From NCBI GenBank assembly GCA_002351535.1, contig DEGR01000078.1, positions 1 through 14,703 of the forward strand: a DNA stretch of 14,703 nt. The letters run 5' to 3'. The notes beneath the pieces were generated by a model. The model did no database searches. It was not told where the DNA came from and worked only from the letters and a program-made list of their open reading frames with translations. The position numbers were made by a program, and so were the translations under genes. This document shows positions 1 through 6,644 of this stretch, piece after piece. The stretch's first letter is position 1; the number at the start of each line of letters is the position of its first letter. This stretch comes from Lachnospira sp. UBA2821. Lineage in GTDB: Bacteria; Bacillota; Clostridia; Lachnospirales; Lachnospiraceae.

Positions 1-142
1 TTGTGTTTAAATACAGAGATTTATGATGCTGTCACAATAACTGCTGCATAAATTCTGTATTATGTATTGCTTTGCAGGAATTGTAATCAGATTTTTCCGT
101 CCAACTGTTCACATTCCTTAGCATTCAAAAATGCTGGCGTTC

Positions 143-311
143 TCATATCGGTTCTGCCGGTGTTCCAACCTGCCTCATTACCTGAAAGATTACTTCAGAT
201 AATACCGCCCGCTCCTGCTCGAGGTATTCAGTCCACTTAGGGGAGTGTCTTCATTCGCTCGCTTCTTGAAAGGTCTTGGCAAATGTCTGTTAGTATTCCG
301 ATATCGCTCAT
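143..311 (-). pseudogene. Small leftward ORF, apparently broken by a one-base shift
   Basis: Seen: an ATG at 311 opens a 24-codon ORF (starts MSDIGILTDICQ) that stops at 237-239. The stop comes just after a run of four identical bases (GGGG on the plus strand, 240-243). With one base fewer in that run the frame would continue as KWTEYLEQERAVLSE and so on, to a stop at 143-145, giving about 55 residues. A second short ORF (starts MRTPAFLNAKE, 87-146) begins in an ATGA overlap with that stop, as coupled genes do, but ends after 19 codons. No clear Shine-Dalgarno precedes the ATG. Upstream lies a good leftward promoter. I do not recognise the product. Inference: remnant of a small accessory operon diverging from the XRE gene. 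A sequencing error in the G run, or chance, could also explain it. Bases 1-86 hold only scattered stops in all the frames I read. Confidence 0.35.
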
Positions 312-326
312 TATTTTTCAATACTG

Positions 327-366
327 TATGGTATAGATAAATAGATTGTGATTATTCTATACCATA
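327..366. repeat. Perfect 11-bp inverted repeat, probable operator
   Basis: TATGGTATAGA (327-337) and its exact reverse complement TCTATACCATA (356-366) are separated by 18 bases. The right arm covers the -10 box of the leftward promoter and the left arm falls just downstream of the expected start site. This is the usual layout of a repressor operator. The adjacent XRE protein is the obvious candidate binder. There is no U-rich tail on either side, so a terminator is unlikely. Confidence 0.55.
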
Positions 367-383
367 TCGTATTGAATTGTCAA
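356..383 (-). promoter_or_regulatory. Leftward sigma-A type promoter
   Basis: On the minus strand a perfect TTGACA (378-383) is followed after 16 bases by TATAGA (356-361). The overlapping TAGAAT (354-359, 18-base spacer) is an alternative -10. It points at the small ORF starting at 311, leaving a leader of roughly 35 bases. Its -10 lies inside one arm of the inverted repeat 327-366, so a protein bound there would block it. The motif match is seen; activity is inferred. Confidence 0.6.
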
Positions 384-418
384 GAAGTTTTTCTAATGTT
401 TTTGTATAGAAAAACTTC
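384..418. repeat. Perfect 12-bp inverted repeat upstream of the XRE gene, probable operator
   Basis: GAAGTTTTTCTA (384-395) and TAGAAAAACTTC (407-418) are exact reverse complements separated by 11 bases. The repeat abuts the leftward TTGACA box on one side and overlaps the -35 region of the XRE promoter on the other. It shares the core GTATAGA with the repeat at 327-366, which suggests one protein could bind both. Inference: autoregulatory operator. A T-rich stretch follows on the plus strand, so a weak terminator is a less likely alternative. Confidence 0.55.
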
Positions 419-444
419 CCTTTTCATTTTTTTCGTGTTATACT
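416..444 (+). promoter_or_regulatory. Promoter of the XRE regulator gene
   Basis: TATACT (439-444) is preceded by TG one base upstream, making an extended -10. The sequence 17 bases upstream (TTCCCT, 416-421) is a poor -35, as is common for extended -10 promoters. The start codon is 44 bases downstream and is preceded by GGAGGG at 474-479. The -35 position overlaps the right arm of the 384-418 inverted repeat. Confidence 0.5.
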
Positions 445-488
445 CTCCTTAAAAGTCCATAACACATCTAAATGGAGGGAACTACACT

Positions 489-1037
489 ATGACAATAGGT
501 GAAAGAATAAAGAAAATACGGGTATTCCGCAAAATGACAATGGATGACCTGGGTGGTGCTCTCGGTTTTGAGGGAAAAAATATGTCTGTCCGTATCTCTC
601 AATACGAAACCGGTGCCCGCATTCCCGGTGATGATATGATTCAAAAGCTTGCCGACGCATTGCACTGTAATTACAAAGCAATCTCTGACTACAGTTTAGG
701 TGCTGCGGAAGATATTATCGAAACACTCTTCTGGCTCGAGGAAAGCGCCTCTTCTCTTCCTGCACGAGGAAAAGGGACTAGATTTCCTGAGTACACTGCA
801 CCAGGTAATCTGATTCACTTAACTGCAATGACACCTTCAAAGCCTTCTGAAGCAGCAAAACCAACTTATAACGAAGATGATTATGACTGCGCAGGTGCAC
901 CCATTGCATTAACTTTTGAATATGGATTGGTAAATGACTTTTTATCAGACTGGTGTGAAATGAAAACGAAATTAAATAATGGAGAGATTTCTCCAAATGA
1001 ATACTTTGAGTGGAAAATCACATGGCCGCATGCGTAA
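489..1037 (+). CDS. XRE-family helix-turn-helix transcriptional regulator
   Basis: A 182-residue protein with an N-terminal Cro/C1-type DNA-binding domain at about residues 4-66 (GERIKKIRVFRKMTMDDLG, then SQYETGARIPGDDMIQKLADAL). The rest is not a recognised enzyme domain. The last 25 residues (NGEISPNEYFEWKITWP) resemble, from memory, the tail of small XRE regulators found in gut Firmicute accessory elements. The start is supported by GGAGGG nine bases upstream. It probably binds the inverted repeats at 327-366 and 384-418 and so controls itself and the divergent leftward transcript; this is inference from position. The next gene starts 9 bases after its stop with its own AAGGAG, so the two are probably one transcript. 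The family assignment is secure; target and signal are unknown. Confidence 0.85.
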   Translation: MTIGERIKKIRVFRKMTMDDLGGALGFEGKNMSVRISQYETGARIPGDDMIQKLADALHCNYKAISDYSLGAAEDIIETLFWLEESASSLPARGKGTRFPEYTAPGNLIHLTAMTPSKPSEAAKPTYNEDDYDCAGAPIALTFEYGLVNDFLSDWCEMKTKLNNGEISPNEYFEWKITWPHA

Positions 1038-1046
1038 GGAGTTTTA

Positions 1047-1949
1047 ATGAATAAAATTGCAATAAATAAATTTGATGTACGATTATCCTATCTCACCGAA
1101 AACGATATTAAGCACTGGAATAGACTAAATCGTTTTGCACGTACACTTTGGTTTGAAAATACAATCAGCGGTCCCGATATTGAATATTCAAGATTATCAG
1201 TTGAAATATTTAAATTGTATCCTCACTATTCAACATGGTCTCATGTGCCGCGTCAAAATGGTGGTTACTTACTTCAAAATAATAGTTCAAATCCTATACT
1301 AACAATAAACGCTGATTTAATGAATGGTTGGTGGAATATTTTTAAAAGATTGACAAATAACGAACTTACTAATACAAATCGCTCCTCCAACATCCTTCCA
1401 TTATACAATGACTTTTGCAAAATATCTGATTATGAGATATCAACTGAATTATCCAAAAAATTTGGTCATAACACAGAAGTTTGGGATGCTTTTTTGAAGT
1501 ATCTTGACCTTGTTTATACTATAGGAAACCTTTCTCCTACAGGTGCAAACCCCGGTGGTAATGGCTACGATTTATGGACTACTAAATTATCATACTTAAA
1601 ACAGCAATGGTTTGATAAATCGTACACCGAAAAAGAAGAAATATATAACACCCGTGCTTCAAATAATTCAACATTAAGTAAATGGGCACCGCTTTTATGG
1701 CAATCATATAATTCAAATTGTGAAGAGAACTGGAAAAATTTTATAAACGACCATTTTTATCATCAATATGTTAACAATGACTATAGTTTGTCATTATTTT
1801 CACCTGATACAAAAGATGATAACTCTATCGTTTCATTCCTAAATCAACTATCAGAAATAATTATTAATCGAGGAACAGATATTATTAAAGCAACAAATAA
1901 AACTATTTCTTTTGATACTATTCCATACTATTCAATTGTTCTTAAATAA
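1047..1949 (+). CDS. Hypothetical protein, 300 residues, AT-rich accessory gene
   Basis: I do not recognise this protein with certainty. The start is supported by AAGGAG seven bases upstream, and it lies 9 bases behind the XRE gene. It is soluble in appearance, with no signal peptide or membrane segment. It is rich in Asn, Tyr and Trp and has no nuclease, kinase or ATP-binding motif that I can see. A notable segment is residues about 155-185: YTIGNLSPTGANPGG, then GYDLWTTKL. The pattern of TIGN, P, a Gly/Asn turn and a D-aromatic-x-x-x-x-L helix, plus an N-terminal RFARTLWF stretch, is reminiscent of an uncharacterised bacterial family (I think of DUF6994). That link is from memory and unverified. 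Its codons are visibly more AT-rich than those of the XRE gene and the core genes, which suggests separate acquisition. Function unknown. Confidence 0.75.
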   Translation: MNKIAINKFDVRLSYLTENDIKHWNRLNRFARTLWFENTISGPDIEYSRLSVEIFKLYPHYSTWSHVPRQNGGYLLQNNSSNPILTINADLMNGWWNIFKRLTNNELTNTNRSSNILPLYNDFCKISDYEISTELSKKFGHNTEVWDAFLKYLDLVYTIGNLSPTGANPGGNGYDLWTTKLSYLKQQWFDKSYTEKEEIYNTRASNNSTLSKWAPLLWQSYNSNCEENWKNFINDHFYHQYVNNDYSLSLFSPDTKDDNSIVSFLNQLSEIIINRGTDIIKATNKTISFDTIPYYSIVLK

Positions 1950-1956
1950 AGACTTA

Positions 1957-1975
1957 TAGTACCAAAATAGTACCA
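1957..1975 (+). repeat. Two 8-bp direct repeats one helical turn apart, candidate integrase arm sites
   Basis: TAGTACCA occurs at 1957-1964 and again at 1968-1975, an 11-base period. This places both copies on the same face of the helix. They lie between the orphan gene and the guaA terminator, about 60-80 bases from the guaA stop. Paired short direct repeats near an element end are typical arm-binding sites of tyrosine integrases. The repeats are seen directly; the role is inferred, and chance duplication is possible. Confidence 0.4.
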
Positions 1976-1988
1976 CAAGACAAAAAAC

Positions 1989-2030
1989 AAGCTCGCAAAT
2001 GCCCATTTTATAGGCTTTTGCGAGCTTTTT
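1989..2030. terminator. Bidirectional rho-independent terminator between the orphan gene and guaA
   Basis: Arms 1989-2003 and 2013-2027 pair at 14 of 15 positions (AAGCTCGCAAA...TTTTGCGAGCTT) around a 9-base loop. TTTTT ends the right side on the plus strand. On the minus strand the tail after the hairpin is GTTTTTTG. It can therefore stop both the plus-strand accessory transcript and the minus-strand guaA transcript, which converge here. Confidence 0.9.
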
Positions 2031-2034
2031 AAAA

Positions 2035-3609
2035 TTATTCAAACTCAATCGTTCCAGGTGGCTTACTCGTCAAATCATAGAATACTCTGTTGACTCCCTT
2101 CACCTCATTAATAACTCTGCTCATTACTGTCTGCAATACTTCAAACGGTATCTCAGCGGCTTCGGCTGTCATGAAGTCCACAGTGCGTACAGCTCTTACT
2201 GCAACTGCGTAATCATACGTTCTCTCGTCTCCCATAACACCGACGCTTCTCATGTTTGTGAGTGCTGCAAAATACTGGTTTGGCATCCATGAAGGCTCTT
2301 CGCCATGAACTTCTTTGTATTCTTTTGCTGCTTTTTCAACTTCACTTCTGTATATCCAGTCAGCATCCTGAACGATACGCACCTTCTCTGCTGTTACCTC
2401 ACCAATTATACGGATTCCAAGTCCCGGTCCCGGGAATGGCTGACGGAATACAAGGTATTCCGGAAGGCCAAGTTCAAGTCCGGCTTTGCGAACCTCGTCT
2501 TTAAAGAGGTTGCGGAGAGGCTCAATTATTTCCTTAAAATCAACATAGTCAGGAAGTCCTCCGACATTATGGTGCGACTTGATTACCGCTGACTCACCAC
2601 CAAGCCCCGACTCAACTACGTCAGGATATATCGTTCCCTGTGCAAGGAAATCAACTGTTCCGATTTTCTTAGCCTCTTCTTCAAATACACGGATAAACTC
2701 TTCTCCAATTATCTTTCTCTTCTGCTCCGGTTCTGTTACACCGGCAAGCTTTTTATAATAACGCTCCTGTGCATTTACCCTTACGAAATTAATGTCGAAT
2801 GAACCATTCTTCCCAAATACTCCTTCGACTTCATCTCCCTCATTTTTACGAAGAAGACCGTGGTCTACGAATACACATGTAAGCTGTTTTCCGATTGCCT
2901 TTGCAAGTAATGCTGCAAGAACTGATGAATCAACGCCGCCTGAAAGTGCAAGAAGAACTTTTCCGTCTCCTACTTTCTCGCGTACTTCTTTAATCGTATT
3001 CTCTACGAATGAATCCATTTTCCATGTTCCGGCACAGCCACATACTTCACGCACAAAATTGTATATCATCTTTGTACCATTAATTGTATGAAGGACTTCC
3101 GGATGGAACTGGACTGCATATAATTTCTTCTCTACATTCTGTGTAGCTGCTATCGGACAATCTGCCGTATGTGCTACAACTTCGAATCCCGGTGCTGCTT
3201 CAGCAATTCTGTCAAAATGGCTCATCCAGCACACTGATTTGGATGGTAAATCTTTAAACATAACACCATTTGGCGAATATTCAATATCTGTCTTTCCGTA
3301 TTCTCCAACTTCAGGTGTTATAACTTTTCCTCCAAGCTTATGCATCATAAGCTGTGCACCATAGCATATTCCAAGTACAGGGATTCCAAGCTCAAACAAT
3401 TCTTTCTGATATGATGGAGAATTTTCCTCATAACAACTGTTCGGACCACCTGTAAGAATAATTCCCTTAGGATTCATCTCCTTGATTTTATCAATGTCAA
3501 TCTTATATGAATAAATCTCACAATAAACATTGCACTCACGCACACGTCGTGCAACAAGCTGATTGTACTGGCCACCAAAGTCAATAACAATAACTTTTTC
3601 CTGATTCAT
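2035..3609 (-). CDS. guaA: GMP synthase (glutamine-hydrolysing)
   Basis: Makes GMP from XMP, ATP and glutamine, the last step of guanine nucleotide synthesis in the cytoplasm. The 524 residues contain a class I glutamine amidotransferase domain with the nucleophile Cys82 (GICYGAQ) and the His169/Glu171 pair (FHPEV). An ATP pyrophosphatase domain with the P-loop SGGVDSS at 223-229 follows, then the C-terminal dimerisation domain ending KPPGTIEFE. Length is normal. I chose the ATG at 3609 because GGAGG sits 8 bases upstream; an in-frame ATG at 3624 would start on top of that site. It lies 98 bases behind uvrA with no convincing terminator between. The 3' end is a known target of island and phage integrases, which fits the accessory DNA found directly beyond it. 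Confidence 0.97.
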   Translation of the reverse strand: MNQEKVIVIDFGGQYNQLVARRVRECNVYCEIYSYKIDIDKIKEMNPKGIILTGGPNSCYEENSPSYQKELFELGIPVLGICYGAQLMMHKLGGKVITPEVGEYGKTDIEYSPNGVMFKDLPSKSVCWMSHFDRIAEAAPGFEVVAHTADCPIAATQNVEKKLYAVQFHPEVLHTINGTKMIYNFVREVCGCAGTWKMDSFVENTIKEVREKVGDGKVLLALSGGVDSSVLAALLAKAIGKQLTCVFVDHGLLRKNEGDEVEGVFGKNGSFDINFVRVNAQERYYKKLAGVTEPEQKRKIIGEEFIRVFEEEAKKIGTVDFLAQGTIYPDVVESGLGGESAVIKSHHNVGGLPDYVDFKEIIEPLRNLFKDEVRKAGLELGLPEYLVFRQPFPGPGLGIRIIGEVTAEKVRIVQDADWIYRSEVEKAAKEYKEVHGEEPSWMPNQYFAALTNMRSVGVMGDERTYDYAVAVRAVRTVDFMTAEAAEIPFEVLQTVMSRVINEVKGVNRVFYDLTSKPPGTIEFE

Positions 3610-3651
3610 ATACATTTCCTCCATGCGTCAATAAAGTGTTAACAATCTACT

Positions 3652-3693
3652 TTTAACCGAGTTAAATATATCACAATAACCGCAATAAATCTA
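3652..3693 (-). promoter_or_regulatory. Possible guaA promoter with a small palindrome
   Basis: On the minus strand TATATT (3665-3670) carries an upstream TG, one base away, giving an extended -10. The -35 position 17 bases upstream (TAGATT, 3688-3693) is weak. TTTAAC-CGA-GTTAAA, a 15-base palindrome at 3652-3666, overlaps the -10 edge and could be an operator. No purine riboswitch structure fits in the short leader. Activity is uncertain. Confidence 0.3.
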
Positions 3694-3707
3694 TACCTAA
3701 TCCCACA

Positions 3708-6548
3708 TTACTTCTCCAGATATTTCTTAAGGAATTTTCCTGTATAAGATTTTTTGCATTTAACTATTTCCTTAGGTGTTCCTTTAGCAATTACTTTACC
3801 ACCTTTTGCACCACCTTCCGGACCTATGTCAATAATATAATCTGCAGTCTTGATTACATCAAGATTATGCTCTATCACAACCACAGTATTTCCTGTATCA
3901 GATAATTTGCGGAGTATTTCAACTAATTTTTCCACATCTGCAAAATGTAATCCTGTTGTCGGCTCATCCAGCACATATATTGTCCTTCCTGTACTTCTGC
4001 GGCTGAGTTCTGTTGCAAGCTTAATACGCTGTGCCTCCCCGCCTGACAAAGTCGTTGATGGCTGTCCAAGCTTAATGTATGATAATCCCACATCCTGAAG
4101 TGTCTTAATCTTACGGTAAACCATAGGAACATTTTCGAAGAATTTGACAGCCTCTTCAACCGTCATGTCGAGAATATCATAAATACTCTTTCCTTTATAT
4201 TTAACTTCAAGTGTCTCTCTGTTATAACGTTTTCCTTCACATGCCTCACATGGAACATACACGTCAGGCAGAAAATGCATCTCTATCTTTATAATTCCAT
4301 CACCGCCACATGCTTCACATCTTCCACCTTTTACGTTGAAGCTGAATCTTCCCTTACTGTATCCGCGCGTTTTTGCGTCTGTTGTAGATGCAAACAAATG
4401 TCTTATAATGTCAAACACTCCGGTATATGTTGCCGGATTGGACCTCGGAGTTCTTCCTATAGGCGACTGGTCAATCTCAATTATCTTATCGAGCTGCTCA
4501 CAGCCCTCTATTGAATCATGCTCTCCTGGAATACTCTTTGCCCTGTTAAGTTTTCTTGCAAGACTCTTATACAATATTTCATTAATGAGTGAACTCTTTC
4601 CCGAACCTGACACACCTGTTACACACGTCATAACTCCAAGTGGTATATCCACATCTATGTTTTTCAGGTTATTCTGCCTTGCACCTTTAATCGTTATCCA
4701 GCCTGCAGGTTCACGTCTGGCAGATGGCACTTCAATTTTTCTTCGCCCACTCAGGAAATCTCCTGTAACAGAATTTTTATTAGCCATTATTTCCTTAGCC
4801 GTTCCCTCTGCCACGACATTTCCACCATGTTCTCCTGCTCCCGGACCTATATCCACAATATAATCCGCTGCCATCATTGTGTCTTCATCATGTTCAACTA
4901 CTATCAGTGAATTGCCTAAATCCCTCAGATGAAGCATAGCCTTTAGAAGTCTGTCATTATCACGCTGATGAAGTCCTATACTTGGTTCATCAAGAATATA
5001 TGCCACTCCGACAAGTCCCGACCCTATCTGTGTTGCAAGTCTTATACGCTGTGCCTCTCCACCCGAAAGAGAAGATGTTGCCCTTGACAATGTAAGATAA
5101 TCAAGTCCCACATCTACAAGAAAGTTAATTCTTGAATCTATTTCTTTAAGAATCTGCTGTCCTACCTTCATCTGATAATCTGATAAATGCATATCTCTTA
5201 AGTATGTCTGCAAATCAAGTATTGGCATCGATGTAACTTCAAATATATTCTTATCACCTACGGTAACTGCCAGCGATTCCTTTTTCAGTCGTTGTCCCTT
5301 ACACTCACGACAAGGTGAAATCCTCATATACTGCTCATATTCCTTCTTCATCATCTCGGAAGATGTTTCACGATATCTCCTCTGTTCATTCCGAATCAGT
5401 CCCTCAAATGCAACATCATATACTCCTTCGCCTCTCTGACCTTTATAATACACCTTTAGTTCATGACCTTTAGTTCCATTAATAATAATATCTTTAACTT
5501 CATCTGAAAGTTCTTCGTAAGGTGTATCAAGACTAAAATTATATTCTTTAGCCATAGCTACAAGCAATGCATGGGTAAAACTTCCCTCCTTAGAAGATGA
5601 CTGCCATCCCATTGCCGATATTGCTCCCTGATTAAGACTTAAAGACTTGTCCGGTATCATAAGGTCAACATCGAACTCCATCGTGTATCCGAGTCCATAA
5701 CATGCCGGACATGCTCCAAACGGATTATTGAACGAAAAGCTTCTTGGCTGTATCTCATCAATACCTATCCCACAATCAGGGCACGAAAAACTCTGACTGA
5801 AATTAATACTTTCTCCGTCAATGACATCAGCCGTCATAAGACCATCAGATAATTTAAGAGCTGTCTCTATAGAATCAACAAGTCTCTTTTGTATTCCCTC
5901 TCTGACACTTATTCTGTCAACAACGATATCTATGTTATGCTTCTTATTCTTCTCTAACTTTATATCCTCAGAAATATCATACATACTTCCGTCAATCTTC
6001 ACACGCACAAATCCACTCTTTAGTGCATTATCAAGAACCTTAACATGTTCTCCTTTTCTTCCTCTTACAACCGGTGCAAGAAGTTGAAGCTTTGTTCTCT
6101 CCGGTAACTCCATAATCCTGTCTGCCATCTGATCAACAGTCTGCTTCTCAATAACTTTACCGCATTTAGGACAATGTGGAATACCAACCCTTGCATACAA
6201 AAGTCGGAAATAATCATATATCTCCGTAACGGTTCCCACAGTTGAACGCGGATTTCTATTTGTAGACTTCTGGTCAATAGAAATAGCCGGTGGAAGTCCT
6301 TCTATGCTCTCTACATCCGGCTTCTCCATCTGTCCCAAAAACTGTCTCGCATACGAAGACAATGATTCCATGTACCGCCTCTGTCCCTCTGCATATATAG
6401 TATCAAATGCAAGTGACGACTTTCCCGAGCCGCTAAGTCCCGTCAATACAACGAACTTATTTCTCGGAATATCAACATTAATTTTCTTAAGATTATGTTC
6501 TGCCGCACCTCTTATCTTTATATATTTCTTAATAGATTTCTCAGCCAT
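3708..6548 (-). CDS. uvrA: Excinuclease ABC subunit A
   Basis: The damage-sensing ATPase of nucleotide excision repair, which loads UvrB onto damaged DNA. The 946 residues match the usual length. Two ABC ATPase halves are complete: Walker A at 37-45 (GLSGSGKSS) and 645-653 (GVSGSGKSS), two LSGGEAQRI signatures (about 494-502 and 834-842), and Walker B blocks ILDEPSIGL and VLDEPTTGL. Zinc-binding CxxC pairs are at 126/129, at 256/259 with 280/283, and at 744/747 with 767/770. I chose the ATG at 6548, with GGAG 6 bases upstream; the reading frame runs on 27 codons to 6629 but those look like leader. It follows uvrB by 96 bases and is probably cotranscribed from the SOS-boxed promoter. Confidence 0.97.
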   Translation of the reverse strand: MAEKSIKKYIKIRGAAEHNLKKINVDIPRNKFVVLTGLSGSGKSSLAFDTIYAEGQRRYMESLSSYARQFLGQMEKPDVESIEGLPPAISIDQKSTNRNPRSTVGTVTEIYDYFRLLYARVGIPHCPKCGKVIEKQTVDQMADRIMELPERTKLQLLAPVVRGRKGEHVKVLDNALKSGFVRVKIDGSMYDISEDIKLEKNKKHNIDIVVDRISVREGIQKRLVDSIETALKLSDGLMTADVIDGESINFSQSFSCPDCGIGIDEIQPRSFSFNNPFGACPACYGLGYTMEFDVDLMIPDKSLSLNQGAISAMGWQSSSKEGSFTHALLVAMAKEYNFSLDTPYEELSDEVKDIIINGTKGHELKVYYKGQRGEGVYDVAFEGLIRNEQRRYRETSSEMMKKEYEQYMRISPCRECKGQRLKKESLAVTVGDKNIFEVTSMPILDLQTYLRDMHLSDYQMKVGQQILKEIDSRINFLVDVGLDYLTLSRATSSLSGGEAQRIRLATQIGSGLVGVAYILDEPSIGLHQRDNDRLLKAMLHLRDLGNSLIVVEHDEDTMMAADYIVDIGPGAGEHGGNVVAEGTAKEIMANKNSVTGDFLSGRRKIEVPSARREPAGWITIKGARQNNLKNIDVDIPLGVMTCVTGVSGSGKSSLINEILYKSLARKLNRAKSIPGEHDSIEGCEQLDKIIEIDQSPIGRTPRSNPATYTGVFDIIRHLFASTTDAKTRGYSKGRFSFNVKGGRCEACGGDGIIKIEMHFLPDVYVPCEACEGKRYNRETLEVKYKGKSIYDILDMTVEEAVKFFENVPMVYRKIKTLQDVGLSYIKLGQPSTTLSGGEAQRIKLATELSRRSTGRTIYVLDEPTTGLHFADVEKLVEILRKLSDTGNTVVVIEHNLDVIKTADYIIDIGPEGGAKGGKVIAKGTPKEIVKCKKSYTGKFLKKYLEK

Positions 6549-6644
6549 TTCTTTCTCCATTTCATAATTGCTATGCACCAATATAATCCGACATGACTTT
6601 ATAGTCCAAACATTCATTAACATAAACATGACATTATAATCACA

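Noticed and set aside
384..425. Inverted repeat followed by T-rich sequence read as a plus-strand terminator
   Set aside because: The stem is AT-rich and interrupted by an 11-base loop, no gene ends upstream on the plus strand, and the repeat sits exactly on promoter elements. An operator fits better.
3610..3707. Purine riboswitch ahead of guaA
   Set aside because: Under 100 bases are available and I could not find the three-helix layout with its conserved loop sequences.
4336..4863. Plus-strand ORF of 175 codons
   Set aside because: Antisense to the second ATPase half of uvrA, with no start signals.
6549..6629. N-terminal extension of UvrA by 27 codons
   Set aside because: The extension has no ribosome-binding site and no resemblance to UvrA, while the ATG at 6548 has GGAG at good spacing and gives normal length.
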